The position numbers and the translations under genes were made by a program. Below are positions 43,473 to 51,832 of a DNA stretch of 64,000 nucleotides, piece after piece. The notes under the pieces were generated by a model that saw only the letters and a program-made list of their open reading frames with translations, was not told the origin of the DNA and ran no database searches. Within the stretch, counting starts at the first letter, position 1. Each line of letters opens with the position of its first letter. Origin of the DNA: Saccharothrix ecbatanensis (GTDB lineage: Bacteria; Actinomycetota; Actinomycetes; Mycobacteriales; Pseudonocardiaceae); NCBI RefSeq assembly GCF_014205015.1, contig NZ_JACHMO010000001.1, positions 9,486,001 to 9,550,000 on the forward strand, given 5' to 3'.

Positions 43473-44588
43473 TTACCCTGCGGCTCGTAGGGGTGTTTCC
43501 GGGCTACTGCGCGTCTCGCAAGCCTGTTGCGGATGGGGCGACGGGCCGGTCTCGGCGGAGAGCCAGTGGACAGCGGGGGCGAGTGTTGAAAGCAGTGTCG
43601 CGGCCTGCGGGGTGAGTTCGTAGACGGTGGACTTCGGGAATCGGGCGGGTTCCTCGTGTCGGGTGACGAGGTTCTTGTCCTCCATGCGGCGCAGGGTTCT
43701 GCCGAGGATGCTGTCGTGCAGCCAGCGGTCGGTGTCTGGTTGTCCGAGGGTGGTGTCGTGGATGGTGGAGAGGATTTCGGTGAAGTGTCGGGGGCCGTTG
43801 GCGAGTGCGGCGAGGATGGCCGGTACCCATTCGCCTTTGAGCAGGTGGATCACTTCGTACAGGCCCTGCCAGTAGGACGGCTCCTGCGTTGCTACGACCG
43901 ATGTGGTTGACGGTTGTCCGTCCGGGGCGTCGGCTTGCGACGGCGTGGTGGGTGTGAGGCGGGACGTGTGGTGGTGGTCGGGATCAAAGGGCCGGCCCGC
44001 TGTCCGGATGGTGGCGCGGCCGGCGCGTTTGGCGTCCCGCAAGGCGGTGTCGGCGTCGAGCAGCATGGACTCCGGGTTGTCTCCGCTCGGCCGGTCGACG
44101 GCGATGCCGATGGACGCGGTCAGGCTGTGGAGGGCGGCCGTCGCGCCGGGAGCGGTCTTGACGTCGAGGCAGATGGCCGAGACGCCCGTGCTGATCCGTC
44201 GCGCGACAGCGAGTGCTTGGTCGATGTCGGCGCCGGGGAGCAGGACGATGAACTCGTCGCCGCCGAATCGCCCGACGAGGTCGGCCTCCCTGACGGCGGT
44301 ACGCAGCACGTGTGCGGTCGCGCGTAGGACGGCGTCGCCGGCCGGGTGGCCGATGTCGTCGTTGATGTGTTTGAAGTGGTCGAGGTCCACGATGAGCAGG
44401 GCGGCCGACTGGTGGTGGCGCCGGGCGTGATCCAGGACGTGCGGGGCGTGGAGGTCCCAGCCCCAGCGGTCCAGGAGGCCGGTCAACCGGTCCTTTGCCC
44501 AGCTTCCCTCGGGCTGTCCGCAGGTTCCACACCGTCGAGGCGGTGGTGGAGAGGGCCATGAGGTGGCTGGTGTCGGTGCTGTCGTCAT
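43473..44588 (-). CDS. GGDEF - HxlR winged-helix fusion protein
   Basis: 371 residues. A CxxC pair near the start (RRCGTCGQPEG) precedes a GGDEF domain (DRLTGLLDRWGWD ... LLIVDLDHFKHINDDIGHPAGD ... FGGDEFIVLLPG), with the active-site GGDEF intact. A linker (210-245) leads to an HxlR-type winged helix: YEVIHLLKGEWVPAILAALANGPRHFTEIL, then LGRTLRRMEDKNLVTR and VYELTPQAATLLSTLAPAVHWL. So one chain could make c-di-GMP and bind DNA, or use the GGDEF domain as a ligand sensor. It lies 500 bases upstream of the lanthipeptide precursor on the same strand. Confidence 0.88.
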   Translation of the reverse strand: MTTAPTPATSWPSPPPPRRCGTCGQPEGSWAKDRLTGLLDRWGWDLHAPHVLDHARRHHQSAALLIVDLDHFKHINDDIGHPAGDAVLRATAHVLRTAVREADLVGRFGGDEFIVLLPGADIDQALAVARRISTGVSAICLDVKTAPGATAALHSLTASIGIAVDRPSGDNPESMLLDADTALRDAKRAGRATIRTAGRPFDPDHHHTSRLTPTTPSQADAPDGQPSTTSVVATQEPSYWQGLYEVIHLLKGEWVPAILAALANGPRHFTEILSTIHDTTLGQPDTDRWLHDSILGRTLRRMEDKNLVTRHEEPARFPKSTVYELTPQAATLLSTLAPAVHWLSAETGPSPHPQQACETRSSPETPLRAAG

Positions 44589-44650
44589 CGCGATGCCCCC
44601 GAACTGCTTGTACTCGAACGCTGAAGTCCCTGTATCACTCTTCAGGGCGG

Positions 44651-44679
44651 TTGAAGCCGAGTACCGGCGACTCTAGGCT
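44651..44679 (+). promoter_or_regulatory. Sigma-70-like promoter of the XRE-peptidase operon
   Basis: TTGAAG (44651-44656) and TAGGCT (44674-44679) are 17 bases apart and 85 bases before the XRE start. Between promoter and start, TTCATCAACCGGTATGAA and AATCCGGTACAAGGACCGG contain repeated CCGGT, a possible operator. Confidence 0.5.
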
Positions 44680-44763
44680 GGTAGGAGCAGTTCATCAACC
44701 GGTATGAACCCGATCGGGCGAACTGCTTCAATCCGGTACAAGGACCGGATGGAGGTAGGCGTT

Positions 44764-45531
44764 ATGGACTACACGGCATGGCCGTCGTTCGCTGCGGTCT
44801 TGGACCGCCTGTGCACGATGCCGCGGTCCGCCACGGGCCGCCCGTACTCGAACGTGGAGCTCGGTCAGGCCATCGGCGTCACCCACAGTTACGTCGCACA
44901 GTTGCGCAAAGGGCTGCGCGAGCCCACGTTGGCGACGGTCCTGGCCGTGGCCGAGGCGTTGGACGTGCATCCCGCGTTCTTCGTCGGAGGCCGGCGGGAT
45001 CGGACGGCAGATCTGCCGGGCCGGCCGTTCGCGGTCAAGCTGAACCGCCTGTTCACCCTTGTGCACCCGCCGGGCCAGGGTGAGATGACGCCCGAAGCCG
45101 TCGCCGCGGCGGTGCGCCGGCGAGCGGAGGAGTCGGGCGACACAGGGTGGACGATCGCGCCGAACACCATCCGCGATCTGCGCAGCGGCAAGAACTCCAA
45201 CCCCAAGCTCAAGCACGTGGTGGCGCTCGCGATGGCTTTCGGTGCGGAGCCTGCGTACTTCTTCGACGAGGAGCTGGCCGCGCAGGTCGAGGAGCAGTTG
45301 GAGACCCATCGGGTGATGGACAGCCTGGGGGTCAACGAGGTCATCCTGAGGGCTACCGCGACATCGCCGTCGTCGGAGGTTCGCACGAAGGCGTTGCTGG
45401 CGTTGGTCCGCGCGTTGCGGCCCGAGGTCGAGCACGAGGAAGTGCGGCGCCTCCTGGAACGGCCCGACCATGAGCCGCCGGTTCTCGACGACGCCGGACC
45501 CGAGGTGATCGATGATGAAGCGGCCGACTGA
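44764..45531 (+). CDS. XRE-family regulator with two HTH-like units
   Basis: 255 residues from the ATG at 44764, seven bases after GGAGGT. The first helix-turn-helix is SNVELGQAIGVTHSYVAQLRKGLREPTLATVLAVAEALDV; the second is TIAPNTIRDLRSGKNSNPKLKHVVALAMAFGAEPAYFF. The C-terminal 70 residues are acidic. Its stop overlaps the next start (TGATG). It heads a module with a zinc-peptidase-like protein, a membrane protein and an FAD enzyme, and probably represses that operon. Confidence 0.88.
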   Translation: MDYTAWPSFAAVLDRLCTMPRSATGRPYSNVELGQAIGVTHSYVAQLRKGLREPTLATVLAVAEALDVHPAFFVGGRRDRTADLPGRPFAVKLNRLFTLVHPPGQGEMTPEAVAAAVRRRAEESGDTGWTIAPNTIRDLRSGKNSNPKLKHVVALAMAFGAEPAYFFDEELAAQVEEQLETHRVMDSLGVNEVILRATATSPSSEVRTKALLALVRALRPEVEHEEVRRLLERPDHEPPVLDDAGPEVIDDEAAD

Positions 45532-46142
45532 TGCCCGTGTACGCGCTGTGGCGCCGCACGAGGACACCCGGAGGTGGCGGTGGTGACGCGATGAAAACGC
45601 GGCAACTGCGGGCCTTGCGCGACGAGCTGATCAGCGACATGGATCTCGCGCCGTCGGCGACAACCGAGACGGTGTGCGTCCGGTTGTGCGAGGTCATGGC
45701 GCAACGGATGCAGCGGGAGATCCGGCTGCGCTTCGACGACCTCGGGGCCGGGCTCAGCGGTCTGTGGGCCGTCACCGACGACGACGTCCACGTCATCGTC
45801 GTGACCACCGCCCGCAGCTGGGTGCACCGACTGCTGATCCTGTTGCACGAGATCGGCCACATGCTCTGCGGCCACCGGCCGATGCAGCTCGACGCAGACG
45901 AAGCCCGCGCCCTGTTCTACCCGAACCTGTCGCCGACCATGCTGCGCATGATCGCCGGCCGCACCACCCTGTCCCGTGCGGAGGAACGCGAGGCCGACCA
46001 GGTCGCTGGCGCGCTCACCCAAGGCTTGATCGACTGGACCCGCCGGCAGGAGGCCCGACCGTTCGAACCCGGCCGGGACGATCCGGCCGTCCGCGCCTGG
46101 TACACCCTGGGCTACACGCCACCGCGAGGCCACAGTGGCTGA
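45531..46142 (+). CDS. HExxH-type (ImmA/IrrE-like) zinc peptidase-like protein
   Basis: 203 residues from the ATG at 45531 (TGATG coupling); a second ATG at 45591 is possible. The zinc motif is LLILLHEIGHMLCGHRP, with HEIGH and a further His. A downstream Glu-rich helix (SRAEEREADQVAGAL) provides the third ligand region. Such proteins cleave or sense their partner XRE repressor in several systems. It directly follows an XRE regulator, so regulated proteolysis of that protein is the likely role. Confidence 0.88.
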   Translation: MPVYALWRRTRTPGGGGGDAMKTRQLRALRDELISDMDLAPSATTETVCVRLCEVMAQRMQREIRLRFDDLGAGLSGLWAVTDDDVHVIVVTTARSWVHRLLILLHEIGHMLCGHRPMQLDADEARALFYPNLSPTMLRMIAGRTTLSRAEEREADQVAGALTQGLIDWTRRQEARPFEPGRDDPAVRAWYTLGYTPPRGHSG

Positions 46143-47364
46143 CCTGATCTTCCTTCCCGCGGCGGTCGGGATCGCGCTGCTGGGCCTGTACAAGTACCGC
46201 GCCCTGCGCCACGCCCCTGCTGAACGCAAGGCCACGATCCGCACGGTGTGCCTGTCCTGCGTGTTCGCCGCGCCGTCGGTACTGCTTGGCGCACCCACCG
46301 TCGGCATCGCCCTGGATCGCGTCACCGGAGTCAACAGCCTGTCCGTGCTCCTGGGCTTCGCCTTCGCGCTGGGGTTCGTGTGCTCGATCCAGGTCATGCT
46401 CGTCTACTGGTCGCACCCGCCCGCGCGAGCGTGGCGGACATCGCGATGGCTCGTACTGACCTACAGCGCGATCGTGGCCGCGATCTTCGTCCTGTTCGCC
46501 CTCGGACAGCGCCCCGAGGAACACCATCACGACTTCGCCGCCGCCTACGCCACCGCGCCCTACCTCGCACCGCTGCTGATCCTGCACTTCCTGGCCTACG
46601 TGGTCGGCCTGGCCAACGTGGTCCGCCTGTGCTGGCGGTGGTCCCTCGACCCCCGCACCGGCGATCGTCCCTGGCTGCGCCGCGGACTGCGCATCACCGC
46701 GATCGGCATCCTGTTCCCGGTCGCCTACGGCAGCATCACCCTCGTCGCCGTCATCGGCAGCTGGTTCGGCGCCGAACTGGACGTCTGGAGCAGTCAGGTC
46801 GCGCCCGCGGTCGCGATTCTCGGCGTGCCGTTGGTGATCGTCGGCAACTGCATCGCCGCCTGGGGGACGGGCCTGACATTGCTGTGGGACCGGATCACCC
46901 ACTTCACCGGCGATCTCCGCGACTACCGCAGGCTGGCGGTGCTGTGGCGGGCGCTGCGCTGCGTCGAGCCGGAGATGGTGCACGAACCCGCGTCGTTGGC
47001 CAACCGGATAAGCCCGCGTTCCCGTCTGTTCTGGCGCGTCATCGAGATCAACGACTGGCTGCACCAGCTACCCGCCTACCGTGATCCCGACGTGGCGACA
47101 GCCGCACGTGCGCACGCGAACCAGGCACGGTTGGGCGAACAGGAAACCCTTGCGCTGGTGGAAGCCGCACAGCTCAAGGCCGCACTGCGAGCCCGAGCCC
47201 AGGGCAGCAGGACGAAGGTCACCGCCGGCGCCCACCATCCCGACACAGCGGCCGACGCCGGGCTCGCCTTCGCCGGTGAACGCCAACGACTGGTCCTCAT
47301 CGCCCGCGCCTTCAACAATCCCTTGAGCAACGCGGTTCTCGACGACACCGGCCGCACCGGCTAG
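46135..47364 (+). CDS. Multi-pass membrane protein (MAB_1171c-like)
   Basis: 409 residues, GTG start overlapping the previous gene by 8 bases. Seven to eight hydrophobic helices occupy residues 3-245 (LIFLPAAVGIALLGLYKY, TVCLSCVFAAPSVLLGA, LSVLLGFAFALGFVCSI, LTYSAIVAAIFVLFALG, and others). The cytoplasmic C-terminal 160 residues (DYRRLAVLWRALRCVEPEMV ... INDWLHQLPAY) are helical. This matches the family labelled MAB_1171c putative transporter, for which I know no proven substrate. The module with XRE and HExxH genes is recurrent in actinomycetes. Confidence 0.85.
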   Translation: MADLIFLPAAVGIALLGLYKYRALRHAPAERKATIRTVCLSCVFAAPSVLLGAPTVGIALDRVTGVNSLSVLLGFAFALGFVCSIQVMLVYWSHPPARAWRTSRWLVLTYSAIVAAIFVLFALGQRPEEHHHDFAAAYATAPYLAPLLILHFLAYVVGLANVVRLCWRWSLDPRTGDRPWLRRGLRITAIGILFPVAYGSITLVAVIGSWFGAELDVWSSQVAPAVAILGVPLVIVGNCIAAWGTGLTLLWDRITHFTGDLRDYRRLAVLWRALRCVEPEMVHEPASLANRISPRSRLFWRVIEINDWLHQLPAYRDPDVATAARAHANQARLGEQETLALVEAAQLKAALRARAQGSRTKVTAGAHHPDTAADAGLAFAGERQRLVLIARAFNNPLSNAVLDDTGRTG

Positions 47365-47415
47365 CCCACCGATCGTGCCGCCGCGTGCGGTCACCCTCCG
47401 GAAAGGACACTTCCA

Positions 47416-48810
47416 TTGCCCACCGGACATCGCACACGTGCCGTCGTCCTGGGCGGTGGACTGGCTGGCACGCTCGCCGCCTCCGTGCTGGCCCGTCACA
47501 CCGACTCGGTCACCATCGTCGAACGCGACCGTCTGCCCGACGGCCCCGCGGACCGCAAGGGCACACCACAAGCGCGGCACACCCATGTCCTGGTCTCCGG
47601 CGGTGCCCGCGCGCTCGATCAACTCCTGCCCGGCACCACCCAGGCGTTACTCGACCACGGCGCCCAGTACATCGGCACGCCGAACCGACTGCTCGTCCTG
47701 ATGTCGCGGGGTTGGTTGGGACGCTTCGAGGAGATGCAGTTCATCATCGGTTGCAGTCGTCCCTTGTTGGACTGGGTGATTCGTCGCCGTGTGTTCACTG
47801 AGGACCGCATCACCGTCCGGCAGGCCACCGACGCAGTCGGACTGCTCGGAGACGGCCACCGCGTCACCGGGGTCCGGGTGCGTGACCGGCAGACCGGCCG
47901 AACCAGCCACATCGAAGCCGACTTCGTCGTCGACGCAACAGGCCAGGGCTCCGACGCCGGCACCTGGCTCACTGACCTGGGACTGCCCGCACCTGCCGAA
48001 CAACACATCGACCCGCAGGTCTTCTACAGCAGCCGCATCTACCAGGCACCGTCCACGGCCGGAGACGACTTCCCCGAAATCAACATCATGTCCGATCCGA
48101 CCCGCACCGACTACGTCAAAGCCGGAGTGCTGGTCCCCATCGAGAACAGACAGTGGATCGTCACCCTCGTCGGCAGCCGCGACCACCAACCTCCCACCGA
48201 CGAAACAGGCTTCGCCGGCTATGCCCGAAGCCTGCGCCACCCCGTCATCGCGGACCTCATCGACACCGCAAAACCTCTCACCCCGCCCCGCGGCTTCCGC
48301 ATCCCAGGCAACCGACGCCGCCACTTCGACCTCGCCACCTGGCCTCAAGGCTTCGTCGTCCTCGGCGACGCCGCCTGCACCTTCAACCCCATCTACGGCC
48401 ACGGCATGGCCATCGCCGCCCGCAGCGCCCTCGCGCTCGACACTGGCCTACGCCGTTACGGCCCGCACGATGACACCGGCCGGATCCAGCGCGACATCGT
48501 CCACACCGCCGACGTCGCATGGGACATGGCCACCCGCCAAGACCTCCGCTACCCCACCACCATCGGTCCCAGTCCCGGCGCACTGGCCCGTCTGCAACAA
48601 CGCTTCCTCGACCGACTCGCCTGGGCTGCCACCGGCAGCCGCACCGTCGCTGCTGCGCAACTTGACGTCTACACCCTCTCTGAACCGCCCAGTCGACTGC
48701 TCGCACCGTCCGTCATCCTGGGCATCCTCCTCGGGCCACGCCAACCAGCCCGTACCGAGCCACCCCTTACCTCCGACGAACAACCCGCTCTACCGACTCC
48801 AAGCGACTGA
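47416..48810 (+). CDS. FAD-dependent oxidoreductase (geranylgeranyl-reductase/halogenase-like)
   Basis: 464 residues, TTG start at 47416 with GGAAAGGAC upstream. The FAD site is AVVLGGGLAGTLAASVLARH with the ERD acidic end; the second site is FVVLGDAACTFNPIYGHGMAIAARSALAL (GD motif). FVVDATGQGSDAGTWL lies between. The fold is that of group-A flavoprotein monooxygenases and related dehydrogenases; the substrate is unknown. It is the last gene of the module, separated from the membrane protein gene by 51 bases. Confidence 0.9.
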   Translation: MPTGHRTRAVVLGGGLAGTLAASVLARHTDSVTIVERDRLPDGPADRKGTPQARHTHVLVSGGARALDQLLPGTTQALLDHGAQYIGTPNRLLVLMSRGWLGRFEEMQFIIGCSRPLLDWVIRRRVFTEDRITVRQATDAVGLLGDGHRVTGVRVRDRQTGRTSHIEADFVVDATGQGSDAGTWLTDLGLPAPAEQHIDPQVFYSSRIYQAPSTAGDDFPEINIMSDPTRTDYVKAGVLVPIENRQWIVTLVGSRDHQPPTDETGFAGYARSLRHPVIADLIDTAKPLTPPRGFRIPGNRRRHFDLATWPQGFVVLGDAACTFNPIYGHGMAIAARSALALDTGLRRYGPHDDTGRIQRDIVHTADVAWDMATRQDLRYPTTIGPSPGALARLQQRFLDRLAWAATGSRTVAAAQLDVYTLSEPPSRLLAPSVILGILLGPRQPARTEPPLTSDEQPALPTPSD

Positions 48811-48891
48811 GGGAGCAGCTCAGCGGGCCATCCCGACCGATGACTCTTCCAGCCACGGTGCGTGATGCGGAGGTGGGGTAACACCGATGAT

Positions 48892-49098
48892 TCAGGATGC
48901 ACCCCACGGGTAGAACTCGCTGTGGCGATCGAACGCCTCGTTCAGGTCCGCGTCCGAGGCACCGTCATCGATCAACACCGAGCAGACGTCCGCGATTCCA
49001 GCCACGTCCAGCACCGAGAACATGGCGTGGGCGACGGTGGCGTAGATGTGATTCGGTAGATCAGCGGGCAGCTTGAACCGCAGTTCGCGGTGATCCAT
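48892..49098 (-). CDS. Small hypothetical protein
   Basis: 68 residues from the ATG at 49098 (MDHRELRFKLPADLPNHIYATV). The sequence is mixed with an acidic C-terminal half (VLIDDGASDADLNEAFDRHSEF). No motif is known. It is last in a minus-strand group with an XRE protein, a Cys-pair protein and a second XRE protein; the gap to the previous gene is about 60 bases. Confidence 0.6.
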   Translation of the reverse strand: MDHRELRFKLPADLPNHIYATVAHAMFSVLDVAGIADVCSVLIDDGASDADLNEAFDRHSEFYPWGAS

Positions 49099-49160
49099 GT
49101 GTCCCAAGCTTGGCCGTTGGCCAGTGGCCAAGCAATCCCCTGAAGGACTTCTGGTCACTG

Positions 49161-49427
49161 TCACGACGGGCGATGGTCTGGTGGGGGCGTCGCCGGGATC
49201 GCTTCCGACGTGTTGACTACTTCGAAGAGGTCTTCAAAGGTGACCGGGGTAAACGCGGCGAGGGCACCGGCGATGAACGCCGAGCCGGGTTGCAGCTCAC
49301 CAGCCAGGACCCGACTTACGGTGGAGCGGTTCACGCCCATTGCCTTGGCGAGCGCATACTCCGAGCGGAATTTGGTGCGGCGCAGGAAGGTGAACACTCC
49401 CGTCCGGAGTCTGACCCGGTAAAGCAT
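49161..49427 (-). CDS. Small XRE-type HTH protein
   Basis: 88 residues from the ATG at 49427, nine bases after GGAGGT; the ATG at 49436 is too close to that site. The helix-turn-helix is EYALAKAMGVNRSTVSRVLAGELQPGSAFIAGALAAF. A Pro-rich tail follows (EAIPATPPPDHRPS). It follows the Cys-pair protein gene directly and may be a compact repressor or the antitoxin-like part of the group. Confidence 0.8.
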   Translation of the reverse strand: MLYRVRLRTGVFTFLRRTKFRSEYALAKAMGVNRSTVSRVLAGELQPGSAFIAGALAAFTPVTFEDLFEVVNTSEAIPATPPPDHRPS

Positions 49428-49432
49428 CGTCG

Positions 49433-49780
49433 TCATACCTCCGACATTGCCGCCTCGACGGAGGTGCCGCTGCGGTGCTTCACCGCGACGTTGCCGCGCA
49501 CCGAGGCATGGGCGTTCCGTCGGGTTCCCGCCGTGCTCGCCGTGCGCGATGTGGTCGTCGGCCGGCGGGGGAAGGGCGGGATCCCCTCGACGGCCCGCCA
49601 CGCGGCGTCGCAAGCGGAGCAGGTGGGCCAGCACCATTCTTCCCTCGTGGCTGGAGTGGCGGGGATGGTCAGTTTCTCGTCGCAGAGGGTGGTGGTCGTT
49701 TCGTTGTCCCGGGCCTCCGCGTTGACAGCATGCCGACGGCGGTCGTATGGCAGCCAGCGAAACGGGCGCAGGGGTGGCAT
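49433..49780 (-). CDS. Cys-pair (zinc-finger-like) small protein
   Basis: 115 residues from the ATG at 49780, which overlaps the stop of the XRE-DUF5753 gene (ATGA). The core RPFRWLPYDRRRHAVNAEAR ... TTLCDEKLTIP ... WCWPTCSACDAAWRAVEGIPP matches a small actinobacterial family with CX22C-type and CxxC cysteines likely to bind zinc. Residues beyond about 70 are low-complexity. Such genes usually sit beside XRE-DUF397/DUF5753 regulators, as here. Confidence 0.7.
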   Translation of the reverse strand: MPPLRPFRWLPYDRRRHAVNAEARDNETTTTLCDEKLTIPATPATREEWCWPTCSACDAAWRAVEGIPPFPRRPTTTSRTASTAGTRRNAHASVRGNVAVKHRSGTSVEAAMSEV

Positions 49781-50646
49781 CAGCGTGACTTCCGGTCGTA
49801 GGAATCGGCCCAGCGTGCGATCACGTCGTGGGATTTGGCAGCGGACAGGGCCAATGCGGCGAGGTGGCGCATCTTGGCCTGGTAGCGGGCCACCGCGCTC
49901 GGGTGGTCGTGGAACACAGTCGCAGCGTCGGTTTCGGTGTAGGCCAGAGGTTTGGTGGGCGGCGCGAAGGTGAGCAGCGCGGCGGAGCTCTGGAGGGCGG
50001 CGTGGGGCTGTGCCGTCATCGGGATGACACGCGGGGTGATGTGCGGCCATCCGCACATCAAGGTCAAGTGCAACAGTTGGTCGCGCATGACCTCCGGTCC
50101 TCCGGTCATCATGCGCAACGCTGCCTCGTGCGTATAGAGAACCGTGTCGGCGCCCGCAGCGCGGCGGCGCTGGATCTCCCGTCGGAAGACTCGGGCCTTG
50201 GCGAGGTCGCGGTCACCGGTGAGGGCGTATGCGTAGTCTTCGGTCTGGGCCAGAGCCGGGATGGCGAGGGGTTCGTAGGCGATGATCGATCGCGCCGCCT
50301 GTTCGTGCAGGGTCAAGGCAGCCAACGTGTCCGGGATACCGTTGTGCGGACGGAGAAAGCTTCCTGTGTCCGGTTCACTGGCAATGATCAGGATCCGGTC
50401 GCGGGTGGGTTTGTCCGCGCCGAGCCTGCCGATCAAGGTGCCGATTTCCCACGCGCTGGTGCCCCTGGTGCCGGTCTCCAGCTTGGAAAGCTTGCCGAGC
50501 GACCAACCCATGGCTTCCGCGACCGATCCGGACGACATCGCCGCCCGGTGCCGGGTTCGCCGCAGTTCTTCGCCGAGTTCACGGCTGTGAGCGGTGCTCA
50601 ACCTCGGCGTGCCGGTGTCCTTCTCCGTCTTCTCGTCGGTCTGCAT
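49780..50646 (-). CDS. XRE regulator with DUF5753 C-terminal domain
   Basis: 288 residues from the ATG at 50646, six bases after GAGGG. The helix-turn-helix is LGEELRRTRHRAAMSSGSVAEAMGWSLGKLSKLETGTRG. The C-terminal DUF5753 part has LTLHEQAARSIIAYEPLAIPALAQTEDYAYAL and HEAALRMMTGGPEVMRDQLLHL, where the LLQT segment is usual. These regulators act in Streptomyces development and antibiotic control. It starts a four-gene minus-strand group. Confidence 0.92.
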   Translation of the reverse strand: MQTDEKTEKDTGTPRLSTAHSRELGEELRRTRHRAAMSSGSVAEAMGWSLGKLSKLETGTRGTSAWEIGTLIGRLGADKPTRDRILIIASEPDTGSFLRPHNGIPDTLAALTLHEQAARSIIAYEPLAIPALAQTEDYAYALTGDRDLAKARVFRREIQRRRAAGADTVLYTHEAALRMMTGGPEVMRDQLLHLTLMCGWPHITPRVIPMTAQPHAALQSSAALLTFAPPTKPLAYTETDAATVFHDHPSAVARYQAKMRHLAALALSAAKSHDVIARWADSYDRKSR

Positions 50647-50824
50647 CGACATCCCTCGTGAGATTCGTGGTGGATGCGGCCGGTGCGGGGGCATGAGGGG
50701 TGCGCCCGCACCGGCCGCACATGTCCGGCCGGGTGTGCGGACCCGGTCGGTTGTCCGTGGATCGGGGTTCAGTGCTCGCAGCGGCCGCTATGTCGCATGT
50801 GAATGCTCTGGACAGATGTGGGTG

Positions 50825-51274
50825 TCATGCCGGCGTCGGCCACCAAGCGTTGCTTTCGGCGAAGGCACCGGTTCGCAGTAGGTTTGCGATCGCTGCGGGC
50901 CGCAGGTCGACGATGCCGAGGTCGGCATCGTCGACCCAGCGCAGTTCCCGTTCGGGGGCGGTAACTGAGGCAGGCTCGGCCAGAGTCACGTCGAAGAGCA
51001 GCGTCACTTCGTAGACCGACTGGCCGTCCGGGTGGGTCTGCACGCGATGCTCCACGGCGGCGCAGAAGTCCAGGCGGTCGATGCCGGTGTCGACGTGTTC
51101 ACCGAGCGCCCGGCGCAGAGCGTCATCCACGGTTTCACCGGGGCGCACGACGGTGCCCGGCAGTTGGTACGACGAGCCGTGCCGGTCGCGGACAAGAAGG
51201 ATGTGATCACCACGTCCAACAAGGCCGTATGCCGTGAGAAGTGGACCGAGGGCTGAGGCGACGTCGTGGTTCAT
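50825..51274 (-). CDS. Nudix-fold protein with degenerate Nudix box
   Basis: 149 residues from the ATG at 51274 with GGAAAG upstream. The fold pattern (LLTAYGLVGRGDHILLVRDRHGSSYQLPGTVVRPGETVDDALRRALGEHVD) is Nudix, but the box GX5EX7REUXEEXGU is incomplete: the RE and EE acids are A-L-G-E. So catalysis may be lost and a sensor or binding role is possible. It diverges from the XRE-TPR regulator across 560 bases. Confidence 0.8.
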   Translation of the reverse strand: MNHDVASALGPLLTAYGLVGRGDHILLVRDRHGSSYQLPGTVVRPGETVDDALRRALGEHVDTGIDRLDFCAAVEHRVQTHPDGQSVYEVTLLFDVTLAEPASVTAPERELRWVDDADLGIVDLRPAAIANLLRTGAFAESNAWWPTPA

Positions 51275-51369
51275 GGTCTGCTTTCCGGTGGGGAACGGAC
51301 TACCGCTTCCGGTCCACAGTGGACGCCGACTGACTACCGGATCGCGCCCAGGACCGGGTTCAGTCAACG

Positions 51370-51786
51370 ATGGCCACCGGAACCACACCAGAGCGGCTAT
51401 GGAACGCGGACGGGACGTTGATCGGGCGACGCGTACACCTACCTGCTCGTTTCAAGCCGATCCAGGAAGGGCACGTCAACCATTCGGGTATGCGGGTCCG
51501 CACGCCGTTACCGCGCTGCGCAGTTGACGAAGATGACTTTTCGCGGTGTTTTTCGCTACGGACTGTGATGGGTGCGGTTCGGATGCTGGACGTCGCTGCT
51601 GCATGTCGGAATGCCCGGGTCGGTGACAGTGGGTCTCACACCATTCATGGTGATCGACCTCGACCAGGGCGCGTAGAGGGCGAGAACGAGGCGGCAAAGA
51701 GGCGTCAAGCCTCTGACCTGCACAAATATCTTCTGCGGGGCATAGCCCGAACGGGTAGCGCTTGCCGAGTGGGTGATGGGACTTGA
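51370..51786 (+). CDS. Doubtful small ORF in the Nudix/XRE-TPR gap
   Basis: 138 codons from the ATG at 51370, no ribosome-binding site. The first 65 residues (GTTPERLWNADGTLIGRRVHLPARF ... NHSGMRVRTPLPR) look protein-like, but the second half coincides with the conserved regulator leader at 51687-51828. It could be a small gene ending early, or chance. The remainder of the gap 51275-51832 holds that leader. Confidence 0.3.
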   Translation: MATGTTPERLWNADGTLIGRRVHLPARFKPIQEGHVNHSGMRVRTPLPRCAVDEDDFSRCFSLRTVMGAVRMLDVAAACRNARVGDSGSHTIHGDRPRPGRVEGENEAAKRRQASDLHKYLLRGIARTGSACRVGDGT

Positions 51787-51828
51787 CCTGTAGCCGGCTA
51801 TCGTGGCAGTGACCGATGGTGAGGTGAC
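51687..51828 (+). promoter_or_regulatory. Conserved leader/promoter region of the XRE-TPR gene
   Basis: It lies just before the regulator start and has a diverged copy at 43277-43420. Conserved parts are a GGGG-cata-GCCC hairpin, CCGAGTGGGTGAT, TTGACC and the GGTGAGGTGA ribosome-binding site. It probably holds promoter and operator of the regulator. Confidence 0.55.
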
Positions 51829-51832
51829 GTTC

